A stretch of DNA of 64,000 nt, taken from positions 372,001 through 436,000 of the forward strand of contig NC_017737.1 of the NCBI RefSeq assembly GCF_000259255.1, given 5' to 3'. Shown piece after piece: positions 40,488 to 48,384 of this stretch (position 1 is the first letter of the stretch; each line of letters begins with the position of its first letter). Below the pieces are notes generated by a model. It worked only from the letters and a program-made list of their open reading frames with translations, had not been told where the DNA came from and ran no database searches. The DNA is from Helicobacter cetorum MIT 00-7128 (lineage in GTDB: Bacteria; Campylobacterota; Campylobacteria; Campylobacterales; Helicobacteraceae). Made by a program: the position numbers and the translations under genes.

Positions 40488-41986
40488 AAGCTTGTTTTCC
40501 TAATGGCAAAAATTAGTGCTTGCGCTTTAGCCCTTGTTTCGTCAGCTTCACTTTTAGGATTGCTATCTAGCACCACTCCAGCTCCCGCTTGTATCACAGC
40601 TCTATGATTTTTAACAAGACATGAGCGAATAGTAATACAAGAATCCATGGAGCCTTCGTTATTTAAATAACCCACACTCCCCCCATAAGACCCTCTTCTT
40701 TGATTTTCAAGTTGATAGATGAGTTTTATAGCAGAAATTTTTGGTGCTCCACTAAGCGTGCCTGCATTCATAAAACTTCTATAAGCATGCAAACTATCAC
40801 AAGACTTTTTTAATTCCCCCACTACGCAAGAAACTAAATGCATGACATTGGAGTATTTATCCACTTTTAAGAGTTTATCACAATAGCGTTTTTGTGAAAT
40901 TCTAGCCATGTCATTTCGTGCTAAATCCACTAGCATGATATGTTCAGCCCTTTCTTTATAATCGTGTTGCAAATCAAATTCCATTTTGCTATCCAAATCA
41001 TAATCAATGTTGCCATTTGTATCCTTACCCCTTAAGCGAGTGCCTGCAATGGGATAAATCTCAGCCGTGTTGGTTAAGGCGTTGTATTTTAAAGCGCTCT
41101 CAGGGCTGGCTCCAAAAAGGATAAAATCGCTATCTTTTATATAGAACATATAGGGGCTAGGATTAGCAAGCTTTAAATGATAATACGCGCTCAAAGGCTC
41201 TTTGCATTCCATATAAAAACTTCGTGATAATACCGCTTGAAAAATCTCGCCTTTTTTGATTTCTTCTTGTAAAAACAGCACCTTTTTTTCAAACTCGCTA
41301 TCGCTACAATTAGTGCTAATTTCTGTATTTTGCTTGAGTTTTTTTGGCATAAAATCTTGTTGTATGCTATTAGCTAGAATTTTTAAAGTTTGTAATTCTT
41401 TTTCTATCTCTATTTTAAGGTGTTTATCAAAACACGCCCCTAAAATCTCGGTGGTTTTTTCTTTATGGTCTATGATGATTAAATTTTGCGCCACATAGAA
41501 GATAAAGTCATTGGCTGTGTTATCCTGTGTTTGTAGCTTGGGCAAATCTTCAAAAAAATTCAGCATTTCAAAAGAAAACAATCCGGCACAAAAGAGTGCA
41601 AAAGGGTGTTTGTGCTTGGTGCTAATGCTTTTAAAAAGCCCCCTTAGGGCATCAAAAGGGCTAGGTTCAAAGAGTTTAGAAAACTCATCTTGTGCTTTTC
41701 TAACTTGTGGGTAGATTAAGGTTAAAGTGTTATTTTGAATAGGGGTTTTGAAAAATGCGCTTAGGTTTTTTAAAAATGCATAGCCATTAGGCGTAAGGCT
41801 AGTGATTATTACGGCGTTATGATTACAGATAAGTTTCAAGCAAGCTTTAGCCATAAGCAAAGATTTAGTATTGGTTTTGCTCTCAATTTCGGCACTCTCA
41901 AACAAAAGGGTGTTATTTTGCTCTAATTTCTCATAAAGAGCTAGGGGGTAAGCAACATAAGGGATTTGTTCTATTAGACTAATCAT
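40484..41986 (-). CDS. trpE: anthranilate synthase component I
   Basis: Converts chorismate to anthranilate. The 500-residue protein has the tryptophan-binding motif [11 protein letters not shown] near residue 28, the catalytic core with [12 protein letters not shown], and [15 protein letters not shown] with CITIRS at the C-terminus. First gene of the trpEGD(CF)BA operon. No Trp-rich leader peptide is visible in the 115 bases upstream, so classical attenuation is not evident. Confidence 0.95.
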   Translation of the reverse strand: MISLIEQIPYVAYPLALYEKLEQNNTLLFESAEIESKTNTKSLLMAKACLKLICNHNAVIITSLTPNGYAFLKNLSAFFKTPIQNNTLTLIYPQVRKAQDEFSKLFEPSPFDALRGLFKSISTKHKHPFALFCAGLFSFEMLNFFEDLPKLQTQDNTANDFIFYVAQNLIIIDHKEKTTEILGACFDKHLKIEIEKELQTLKILANSIQQDFMPKKLKQNTEISTNCSDSEFEKKVLFLQEEIKKGEIFQAVLSRSFYMECKEPLSAYYHLKLANPSPYMFYIKDSDFILFGASPESALKYNALTNTAEIYPIAGTRLRGKDTNGNIDYDLDSKMEFDLQHDYKERAEHIMLVDLARNDMARISQKRYCDKLLKVDKYSNVMHLVSCVVGELKKSCDSLHAYRSFMNAGTLSGAPKISAIKLIYQLENQRRGSYGGSVGYLNNEGSMDSCITIRSCLVKNHRAVIQAGAGVVLDSNPKSEADETRAKAQALIFAIRKTSL

Positions 41987-42008
41987 GGGCTACTTTAATT
42001 AAGATTTA

Positions 42009-42025
42009 AGGCTGTATTTTACAAG
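42009..42025 (-). promoter_or_regulatory. candidate trp operon promoter
   Basis: On the minus strand TGTAAAATACAG gives a -10 TAAAAT at 42016-42021, 30 bases upstream of the trpE ATG and downstream of the preceding terminator. Low confidence. Confidence 0.35.
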
Positions 42026-42057
42026 AAAATAGATGAATTAAGGTAAATAGCAAAATA

Positions 42058-42085
42058 ACAAAAAGAGCTTGTAAGCTCTTTTTGT
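42058..42085 (-). terminator. terminator of the lipoprotein gene
   Basis: A perfect 13-base inverted repeat (ACAAAAAGAGCTT / AAGCTCTTTTTGT) with a two-base centre lies between the lipoprotein stop (42102) and the trp promoter. Confidence 0.75.
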
Positions 42086-42101
42086 CTTGTAGGGAGTTTG
42101 G

Positions 42102-43148
42102 TTAAAAGCTGAAAGTATAAGTGCCTTTATTAGTTTTAATTTTAGCCTCTTTAAGATTGTTGCAAGTAGGTATCCTAAAAACTTCGCCAAATTTTAAGGG
42201 GACTTCCATAGTGTTGCCTTGCTCTTTCATTTCTTTGATTTTTTGTTCCACTTGAGCGAGTTTTTCTTGGTCTTGTTGCTTTTCTTTGAGAAGTTGGTTT
42301 AGATGTCTTTTAGCCTCATCAATTTTATCAGTCTTTACTATTTTTGGGAAAACTTCTTTATACCTTTTAAAAAAAACCTCATGGAACTTAGGCATTAGGG
42401 GGAATACGATTTGTTCAAATTCTTTTTTTGAAATTTTGCTTAAAAACTTTTTGTCAGTAAGTTTGTTATAGGTATTGACCCCTATAATATTTGCAACATA
42501 TTTACTATGATAATATTTATTGTTTTTATATTTTGGACACTCTTTCATGATTAACCCCTTATAATCATCACCACAATAATCGTTAAAACTATTTATATAG
42601 CTTATATGCAACTCCGATAAGAAAGAGTTAAAGTAAGAAAGTGAAAACAATTCATTGTCTTTTGTGTATTCCTCTTTGGTTTTACTAGCCAAAACACCTT
42701 TTTTCTGCTTTAATTCTTCATAAGTCTTAAAAGAACTAACCTCTCTTTTTTGCTCTTCAACTTTCTTAATCTCTTTTTGGACTTCTTCTTGGGCTCGTTT
42801 AATGTTAGTAGGATAGAAATCTGGGTCATCATACCCCTCGATTCGTTTTATTATGTCTGCTCTTTCTCTTTCATAATTTTCTAAATGAGTATAACTATAC
42901 CACCCACCAAGTTTTAGCCCAAATGACTCATTTTTACACTTCCCTCTGTTAAGCTCAACATTTTGGATAACAACATCATCTGCCTTAGATGAGATATTAA
43001 GATAAGTTTGTTTGGTGAGTTCGGAAGTAAAGATATTGGTTTCATGTTTTTTTTCTACAGACACATCAATAGGCGAACTCCCACACCCTGCCATAACTAA
43101 TGCTAGGCTCAATGCTCCTAATCCTTTAATCCATAGGTTTGTTTTCAT
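42102..43148 (-). CDS. putative lipoprotein, NRGxC family
   Basis: I chose the ATG at 43148, preceded by AAAGGAGCAAAT, giving 348 residues; the frame extends 16 codons upstream without a site. The signal peptide (MKTNLWIKGLGALSLALVMAGC) predicts lipidation at Cys22. The mature part carries NVELNRGKCK near residue 64 and a long coiled-coil block at ~92-140. A second coil rich in Lys/Glu/Gln near 275-315 precedes the C-terminal LKFGEVFRIPTC and TNKGTYTFSF. The gene lies 23 bases after the 135-residue gene and likely shares its promoter. Function unknown. Confidence 0.8.
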   Translation of the reverse strand: MKTNLWIKGLGALSLALVMAGCGSSPIDVSVEKKHETNIFTSELTKQTYLNISSKADDVVIQNVELNRGKCKNESFGLKLGGWYSYTHLENYERERADIIKRIEGYDDPDFYPTNIKRAQEEVQKEIKKVEEQKREVSSFKTYEELKQKKGVLASKTKEEYTKDNELFSLSYFNSFLSELHISYINSFNDYCGDDYKGLIMKECPKYKNNKYYHSKYVANIIGVNTYNKLTDKKFLSKISKKEFEQIVFPLMPKFHEVFFKRYKEVFPKIVKTDKIDEAKRHLNQLLKEKQQDQEKLAQVEQKIKEMKEQGNTMEVPLKFGEVFRIPTCNNLKEAKIKTNKGTYTFSF

Positions 43149-43171
43149 ATTTGCTCCTTTTATGAAATATT

Positions 43172-43579
43172 TTAATAAGGTTTGTTTTGCCAACAAAGTG
43201 ATAGGATAGCTATTTTAGTTTCTCCCATTCCAACTAAAGGATTATTCATTAATTCTTTTACGCACTCTTTTAAGTTATTATAGTTAGGACATTTTTGACA
43301 AAAAGAAATATCCCCAAGGTATTCAAAATGATATTTTTTCATGGTGCCTATAAGGTAAGATTGTATGTGTTGGGGGATAAAATCAATTCGTGTTGTATTT
43401 GAACAAAAATGTAGCGTGTGCATTCTTTCTAATAAGGCATTTGTGATGCTGGGATTATTTTTTTGGCTTAAGACTTCATCACAAATCTTAAAATAATCTT
43501 TTATTTTATTGCCTTGTATTTTGCCTATAGGTTCTAAAATGCACTTTATTTTGTCATCTTTATTATCTACAAAATCCAC
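43172..43579 (-). CDS. hypothetical protein, copy A of a duplicated module
   Basis: The most likely start is GTG 43579, with AAGGGG 5 bases upstream, giving about 135 residues; another GTG at 43585 is too close to the site. The protein is about 60% identical by eye with copy B at 45134-45544. Shared blocks are SITNALLERMHTLHFCSN, TRIDFIPQHIQSYLI, KECVKELM and NPLVGMGETKIAILSL. No known domain. Four Cys in the middle (FCSN, FCQKC) suggest a metal site, but copy B keeps only part of it. Its upstream region carries the hexanucleotide repeat. Confidence 0.7.
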   Translation of the reverse strand: MDFVDNKDDKIKCILEPIGKIQGNKIKDYFKICDEVLSQKNNPSITNALLERMHTLHFCSNTTRIDFIPQHIQSYLIGTMKKYHFEYLGDISFCQKCPNYNNLKECVKELMNNPLVGMGETKIAILSLCWQNKPY

Positions 43580-43620
43580 AAACACCCCTTTTAAATTTAA
43601 GTTTCATCTCAAATGGGCTG

Positions 43621-43665
43621 AGTATAGTAGACTTAGACTTAGACTTAGACTTAGACTTAGACTTA
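43621..43665 (-). promoter_or_regulatory. TATACT -10 box abutted by hexamer repeat (TAAGTC)6
   Basis: On the minus strand six TAAGTC units (43630-43665) run directly into CTACTATACT, with a -10 candidate TATACT at 43621-43626. The repeat occupies the -35 region, so changes in copy number would alter promoter geometry. The repeat and box are seen directly; the effect is inference. Confidence 0.65.
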
Positions 43666-43737
43666 GCTTAAAGAGTGCCTAAATTTTGGGACTATTAGGG
43701 AGTATAAGGTTTTAAAAAAGTGGGGTTGAGGTAGACT

Positions 43738-43775
43738 AAAAAAACGATTAATTTTTTAAATTAATCGTTTTTTTT
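43738..43775. terminator. terminator after hppA
   Basis: A7 CGATTAATTT TTT AAATTAATCG T8 forms a strong 10-base hairpin flanked by A and T runs, suited to termination in both directions. It lies 50 bases downstream of the hppA stop on the minus strand. Confidence 0.8.
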
Positions 43776-43827
43776 AAAATTGTCGTTTATTAAGGCTTAT
43801 TTTTTATTTTTCCATGCTTTTAAAGGC

Positions 43828-44541
43828 TCAAGGCTCATTATCCCATGTGCCATAAAGAGAGTTGGGTAGAATAATCCATTCTGTGCCAAATTTTTGGGCG
43901 TTTTGTAGCACTTTTTTTTGTTGTTCTTTGCTATTTTTGGCGTTTTTGGCAAACATGGCATCAAAATCATGCAAGGTATCGCCAATTTGTAAAATAATCG
44001 CATAATCTTTAGCAACCACAGCGCGCCTTATTGCTTTTGGCTTGTTTTCTTCTTCTAATAAAACAGATTTTTCATTCACTTGCGGAAGTTTCAAGCTTTT
44101 TAACATTTTTAATACAAACGCCTTATTTTTGTGGGTGCGATTAGAAATATAAAAAATCATCACCCCCTTAGAATGAGCGTATTCTAAAAATTCTAATGCC
44201 CCAGCAATGAGCTTAGAAGTGCCTTGTTTTTCATAATTATCCCAAGTTTCTTTAGTGTATCTAAGACAATTTTTAATAAGATAGCCTGCATAATCAGAAG
44301 TATCAAGAATTGTTTCATCTAAATCCAAGATAACAGCAGGCTTTTTGTCTTTGATAAGTTTAAGATTGTTATCTAAGGCTAGTTTTGCCATTTTGTAAGT
44401 TTGTAGTTGCAAGGCTTTGATTTCAGCGCTTTGCTGGTGATACTTAGCACTTCTTGTAATAGGTGAAACACATTCTTTAGCATTTAAAACGCTCACTAAA
44501 GATAGTGCCACTAAGCCTAATATCATTTGATTTCTTATCAT
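43828..44541 (-). CDS. hppA: class C acid phosphatase (HppA / lipoprotein e(P4) family)
   Basis: Secreted HAD-superfamily phosphatase, in H. pylori implicated in dephosphorylating nucleotides such as NMN for cofactor uptake. The 237-residue protein starts with a Sec signal (MIRNQMILGLVALSLVSVLNA). The catalytic motif is VILDLDETILDTSDY near residue 71 and the third HAD motif is IGDTLHDFDAMF near 188. A lipobox is lacking, so it is probably periplasmic. It lies between the two paralogous modules and near pnuC (NMN/nicotinamide riboside uptake), a functional match. Confidence 0.9.
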   Translation of the reverse strand: MIRNQMILGLVALSLVSVLNAKECVSPITRSAKYHQQSAEIKALQLQTYKMAKLALDNNLKLIKDKKPAVILDLDETILDTSDYAGYLIKNCLRYTKETWDNYEKQGTSKLIAGALEFLEYAHSKGVMIFYISNRTHKNKAFVLKMLKSLKLPQVNEKSVLLEEENKPKAIRRAVVAKDYAIILQIGDTLHDFDAMFAKNAKNSKEQQKKVLQNAQKFGTEWIILPNSLYGTWDNEP

Positions 44542-44631
44542 TACAACACCTAAATATAAGAATATAAGTTTCTTGGTATTATAGCTTAAGAATTGATTGC
44601 TTAAAAATAGGTAAAAAATAATTTTAAAAGA

Positions 44632-44853
44632 TTATTTTTCCTTGTAATTTTCATTAAGAAACTTCTCAAAATAGTTCAATGCTATTGCTAAGGATATAAG
44701 CACAATTACTAATAGCCCCACATTTAACCAAGTATTATTGTCCCACTTACCATTTAAAACGACATCGGTAAAAAGATTATATAGCAGAAAACAACCCGCA
44801 ACCATAAGAGCCAACAATAATAAAATATATGAAATATATATAATGTGTTTCAT
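44632..44853 (-). CDS. small two-helix membrane protein
   Basis: The 73-residue protein has two predicted membrane helices (IYISYILLLLALMVAGCFLLYN and VGLLVIVLISLAIALNYF) with a short loop containing WDNNTW between them. It follows the 76-residue gene by 9 bases. No family recognised. Confidence 0.6.
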   Translation of the reverse strand: MKHIIYISYILLLLALMVAGCFLLYNLFTDVVLNGKWDNNTWLNVGLLVIVLISLAIALNYFEKFLNENYKEK

Positions 44854-44862
44854 TGAATGTTT

Positions 44863-45093
44863 TTATTTCTTGTTATCTTTTCCACCACCAAATATCCAAT
44901 AAGACACAGTACCTATAACAACAAATATTAACATAGCAAGGAACATAGAAGTGCCGTGTGAGAAACCATGTCTTTCAAGATTTTCGGTTGTCTGTCTTAT
45001 AAAACGCTGGTGGGCTGATTCTTCGCAACCTACAAATACCAAGCTACTCAATCCGATAAAAAACAATAAATACCATTTACCTAAAAATTTCAT
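44863..45093 (-). CDS. small lipoprotein with membrane helix
   Basis: The 76-residue product has a lipoprotein signal (GKWYLLFFIGLSSLVFVGC, Cys23), a short charged segment and one membrane helix (FLAMLIFVVIGTVSYWIFGG). It lies 40 bases downstream of copy B of the duplicated hypothetical gene and is probably in the same operon. Function unknown. Confidence 0.6.
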   Translation of the reverse strand: MKFLGKWYLLFFIGLSSLVFVGCEESAHQRFIRQTTENLERHGFSHGTSMFLAMLIFVVIGTVSYWIFGGGKDNKK

Positions 45094-45133
45094 GTTTATT
45101 CCTTTTATATAAAAATTTTAATCAAAGTTCGTT

Positions 45134-45544
45134 CTACCAAGAGAGTGATAAGATGGCTATTTTAGTTTCTCCCATTCCAACCAAAGGATTATGCATTAAT
45201 TCTTCCACACACTCTTTTAAATTCTTATAGTTATTAGAACCGGAGCATGTTTGATGAAAAGAAATTCCACTACGAATTTCACCACGATATGTAAAATGAT
45301 ATTTTTTCATGGTGTTTATAAGATAAGATTGTATGTGTTTGGGGACAAAATCAATTCGTGTCCTATTTGAACAAAAATGTAGCGTGTGCTTTCTTTCTAA
45401 TAAGATATTTGTGATGCTGGGATTACTTTTTTGGCTTAAGATTTCATCACAAATGTTAAAATAATCTCTTATTTGGTCGCTCCGTATTGCACCTATAGGT
45501 TCTAAAATGAATTCCTCATCTATTTTGTCATCTTTATTATCCAC
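45134..45544 (-). CDS. hypothetical protein, copy B of a duplicated module
   Basis: Paralogue of the protein at 43172-43579, aligned along its whole length. I set the start at GTG 45544, the second GTG after AAGGGG, giving about 136 residues. The upstream DNA is also duplicated, including the ribosome-binding site, TATACT box and hexamer repeat. Unlike copy A, the following genes are two small membrane proteins and not the large lipoprotein. Function unknown. Confidence 0.7.
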   Translation of the reverse strand: MDNKDDKIDEEFILEPIGAIRSDQIRDYFNICDEILSQKSNPSITNILLERKHTLHFCSNRTRIDFVPKHIQSYLINTMKKYHFTYRGEIRSGISFHQTCSGSNNYKNLKECVEELMHNPLVGMGETKIAILSLSW

Positions 45545-45586
45545 AAACACCCCTTTTAAATTTAAGTTTTTATCTCAAATGCGCTG

Positions 45587-45619
45587 AGTATAGTAGACTT
45601 AGACTTAGACTTAGACTTA
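45587..45619 (-). promoter_or_regulatory. TATACT -10 box abutted by hexamer repeat (TAAGTC)4
   Basis: The same arrangement as upstream of copy A, with four hexamer units (45596-45619) next to the TATACT box. The copy number differs (four against six), consistent with repeat instability. Confidence 0.65.
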
Positions 45620-45787
45620 GCTTAAATAGCGTGAAAAATTTAGTGGTGCTAGAAAATGTAGGACTAGCAAGGGATTTGAGTAAAGGAATAGTAAAAAAAT
45701 CGTTTTTAATTTTTCGTTCTTTGTGTTATATTAAGCGTTTTATCAATCACATTTTTTCAAAAACTAAAAGGGCATTGTTTTTAAAAA

Positions 45788-46435
45788 ATGAATTTATCCA
45801 AGACATTTTATTTTACGCTTTTTTTAGCATGCGCTTTTTTAATTGCTATAAATTTTTTAACTAAGGGTTCAAGCTTAAATCTTATTGCCTCATTAAGCGG
45901 GGTGCTATACGCATTTTTTGCCGGAGAGAAAAAGGTTGTTTGCTTTTTCTTTGGGTTTATCTATAATATTTCTTATGCGATTTTAGCGCATTTATGGGGG
46001 TTGAAAGCCGAAGTGATTTTAAATCTATTTTTATATATGCCTATGGGGATTTATGGATTAATTTCATGGAAAAAATTAGAAAATTTAGGGGAAGTGAAAA
46101 TTAGAGCCTTAGATTTAAAGATGCGTGTTGTATTAGCATTTAGTATAGTGGCTTTGACTTATTTAGGCGTATTCTTTTTTGACTGGATGCAATCTAATTA
46201 TATTTTGTTAGAGAGTTTTATTTTTGTGGTTTTTATCATAGCCTTTATTTTGCAGGTGTTGCGTTTTGTGGAGAGCTACTTTTTAGTAACTTTGGGTAAT
46301 ATGGCGTCTATTATGGTATGGTTTGGTATCTTTAAAATTTCTACAGAGAGTTTGACGCAACTACTCACAACGATTTTATTTCTCTTTATTGGCATGTATT
46401 ATTTTAATCGGTGGAACAGGTCATGCAGGCAGTGA
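45788..46435 (+). CDS. pnuC: nicotinamide riboside / NMN transporter PnuC
   Basis: Membrane transporter for an NAD precursor. The 215-residue protein is mostly hydrophobic with about seven membrane helices. FFGFIYNISYAILAHLWGL and YNRW-type C-terminal residues (MYYFNRWNR) are typical of the family. Its end overlaps thiN by 13 bases. The neighbour hppA could generate the transported nucleoside. Promoter not clear. Confidence 0.88.
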   Translation: MNLSKTFYFTLFLACAFLIAINFLTKGSSLNLIASLSGVLYAFFAGEKKVVCFFFGFIYNISYAILAHLWGLKAEVILNLFLYMPMGIYGLISWKKLENLGEVKIRALDLKMRVVLAFSIVALTYLGVFFFDWMQSNYILLESFIFVVFIIAFILQVLRFVESYFLVTLGNMASIMVWFGIFKISTESLTQLLTTILFLFIGMYYFNRWNRSCRQ

Positions 46436-47034
46436 TTTTGGCTAATGGGGAGTTTCCTAAGTCAAAAAAATGCTTAGAAATTTTAAAAAACGCCCCTTTT
46501 TTAATCGCATGCGATGGGGCTGTTGCACCCTTGCATAAGCTAAAAATTAAACCAAGTGTAGTCATAGGCGATTTGGATAGCATAGACTCAAACTTAAAAG
46601 CTTTGTATAACCCCATATGCGTGAATGAGCAAAATAGCAACGATTTATCCAAAGCCTTTTTTTATGCGTTTAATAAGGGCTATAATGATTTTATTTTCTT
46701 AGGATTGAACGGTAAGCGAGAAGACCACACCCTAGCGAACATTTTTTTATTGTTTGAGTATTTTAAATTTTGCAAGAAACTCCAAGCCATTAGTGATTAT
46801 GGTATTTTTAGGGTGCTAGAAACCCCTTTTACTTTGCCTAGCTTTAAGGGAGAGCAGATTTCGCTTTTTAGCTTGGATTTTAAGGCTCAATTCACTTCTA
46901 AAAATCTCAAATACCCTTTAAAAGATTTGTGTTTAAACACGCTATTTTCCGGAACGCTTAATGAAGCTACGCATGATTTTTTTAGCTTATATTCTATGCC
47001 TAAAAGCGTTGTGCTTGTGTATGAAAAATACTAG
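46423..47034 (+). CDS. thiN: thiamine pyrophosphokinase
   Basis: Converts thiamine to thiamine pyrophosphate. I chose the ATG at 46423 (MQAVILANGEF), giving 203 residues; a GTG 12 bases earlier adds four residues. IACDGAVAPL, VVIGDLDSID and GLNGKREDHTLANIF match the catalytic domain. The C-terminal FSGTLNEAT binds thiamine. Overlaps pnuC, suggesting vitamin or cofactor uptake coupling. Confidence 0.9.
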   Translation: MQAVILANGEFPKSKKCLEILKNAPFLIACDGAVAPLHKLKIKPSVVIGDLDSIDSNLKALYNPICVNEQNSNDLSKAFFYAFNKGYNDFIFLGLNGKREDHTLANIFLLFEYFKFCKKLQAISDYGIFRVLETPFTLPSFKGEQISLFSLDFKAQFTSKNLKYPLKDLCLNTLFSGTLNEATHDFFSLYSMPKSVVLVYEKY

Positions 47035-47039
47035 CAAGC

Positions 47040-47693
47040 TTATACAAGCTCGCTAAATTCTATAATAATCGCTCGTATTGTTTCAAAAGATTTTTCTTGA
47101 TGGAGCAATCTGTATGGAAAGTTATAGAGTAAGATACTTTTATCTAGGGGGTATTGTTGTTGGTAGGACTTAAAATAACATGCAATACCTTTTAAATTTT
47201 CAAGGTTGTCAGAGCTTTCTTTTTCATAACCTGGAGTGGGGAGATGATGAATAAAGCGATTGTATTTGTCTAAGCACCAAGATTGATATTCGTAAGTATA
47301 AATAATGAAGTTATGCCAATATTTATCTATGATTGCAGAAAGCATTCCTTGATGTTTAGTATTTAACCAACGCTCAAACTCTTGGTATAGAATTAATGGG
47401 TTATCTTCTAGCATTTCTATAACTTGCTTATGCAAATTATCTTTTTGCAATTCTTTTAAGGTTCTTTGGGCTATTTCTTCAATTCTATAAGTTTTTTCCC
47501 ATTTATTGCCCACTTTCTTTAAGAAAAATTGTGAAGAATTAGCCAAATTCTCTATCTCGCCAACATAGTTTTCTAATATTATTGGGTCTTTAACAACTTC
47601 TTCTAGTCTAAAAGGACTAGAAGTTTTATGGTTGTGGACTTGATAATTTAATTTTTTTAAAAAATCAAGAAAATCATTGGTTGTGTTTTGCAT
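47040..47693 (-). CDS. hypothetical protein in Cys-rich peptide operon
   Basis: The 217-residue protein has no recognisable domain. It is rich in aromatic residues (YWHNFIIYTYEYQSWCLDKYN), with acidic helices in the first half. There is no signal peptide or membrane helix. It follows the Cys-rich peptide gene by 50 bases and is the last gene of a three-gene minus-strand unit; its end faces thiN across 5 bases. Function unknown; a modification or partner protein for the small peptide is conceivable but unsupported. Confidence 0.65.
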   Translation of the reverse strand: MQNTTNDFLDFLKKLNYQVHNHKTSSPFRLEEVVKDPIILENYVGEIENLANSSQFFLKKVGNKWEKTYRIEEIAQRTLKELQKDNLHKQVIEMLEDNPLILYQEFERWLNTKHQGMLSAIIDKYWHNFIIYTYEYQSWCLDKYNRFIHHLPTPGYEKESSDNLENLKGIACYFKSYQQQYPLDKSILLYNFPYRLLHQEKSFETIRAIIIEFSELV

Positions 47694-47743
47694 CTTTTTA
47701 ATGCCTATTCTATTGCTAAGTTTATTATTCTTTGCTTAGGTGT

Positions 47744-47914
47744 TTAATCTGAGCAGTGTCCCTTACTATCTCTACAAGCCCAACCATCGTTGGCGTCTGC
47801 GTCGCAGTCTGGATATTCAGAGCAGTCTGAATAAGCATTGAACTCTCTAAGAATTTTTACTTTATGTTTAAGTTCCAAGCTTTGTATTGCTTGTTTAAAA
47901 TTTTCTTGTGTCAT
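47744..47914 (-). CDS. Cys-rich 56-residue peptide with leader-like N-terminus
   Basis: A short open frame with AAGGAA 6-7 bases upstream of ATG 47914. The N-terminal half (MTQENFKQAIQSLELKHKVK) is helical and reminiscent of a leader. The C-terminal half from residue 28 is Asp-rich and carries four Cys (31, 37, 47, 54) and one Trp, with spacing C-x5-C-x9-C-x6-C. The ATG overlaps the preceding stop as ATGA. The architecture recalls ribosomally made peptide precursors or small disulfide-linked or metal-binding proteins; neither is shown. Confidence 0.65.
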   Translation of the reverse strand: MTQENFKQAIQSLELKHKVKILREFNAYSDCSEYPDCDADANDGWACRDSKGHCSD

Positions 47915-48192
47915 TTGAAATTCCTTTGCATTTTTTCATATATTATTGGGCTTAATGCCATTATTATTTGCTTAAGAGAATTAATTTGTTCACCTTGCTT
48001 GATTATTTGTTCATCTTGCTTGATTACAAGTTCAATAAGTTTGGGGGTAAGTTTAGCGCATTCCATTACGACTTTTTGACCTCCCATTTCTTTCATTTCG
48101 CAATTATTTCTAGCACCACCTGTTAATTTTCTGTGGGTTGCTGTGCTATGAAACTCATTATCTTTCTTATAGTATTTGTTATTCTTAGGCAT
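47911..48192 (-). CDS. small helical protein, first gene of the Cys-rich peptide operon
   Basis: The 93-residue product has a basic N-terminus (MPKNNKYYKK), a GGARNNCEMKEMGGQKVV segment and a C-terminal helix with a short IKQDEQIIKQGEQINS repeat. AGGAG lies 6 bases upstream of the ATG. No family recognised. A -10 box TATAAT is located 42 bases upstream. Confidence 0.65.
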   Translation of the reverse strand: MPKNNKYYKKDNEFHSTATHRKLTGGARNNCEMKEMGGQKVVMECAKLTPKLIELVIKQDEQIIKQGEQINSLKQIIMALSPIIYEKMQRNFK

Positions 48193-48233
48193 TAAAAGCT
48201 CCTAATTCAAATTTGACCTTTCAGTCATTATTT

Positions 48234-48239
48234 ATTATA
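48234..48239 (-). promoter_or_regulatory. -10 box of the Cys-rich peptide operon
   Basis: On the minus strand AAATGCAACTATAATAAATA contains a perfect TATAAT, preceded by GCAAATGCAAATGC direct repeats. It is 42 bases upstream of the 93-residue gene. Confidence 0.6.
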
Positions 48240-48384
48240 GTTGCATTTGCATTTGCTTAAATAGTATAAAAATTTTGGGGTCTTACAGTTTGTGTGGCTT
48301 TAAAAAGCAATTTGTTTAGTTGGGTTAATATTTCAAGAGCAAGGGATATAAAATGAGATTATCCCAAGCTTGTTGTTTTTAAAA

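Noticed and set aside
42000-42100. Trp attenuator leader upstream of trpE
   Set aside because: No Trp codons or alternative hairpins were found; the hairpin present terminates the preceding gene.
45631-45864. 77-residue frame overlapping the start of pnuC
   Set aside because: Out of frame with pnuC, basic/aromatic without family features, and it covers the likely pnuC promoter.
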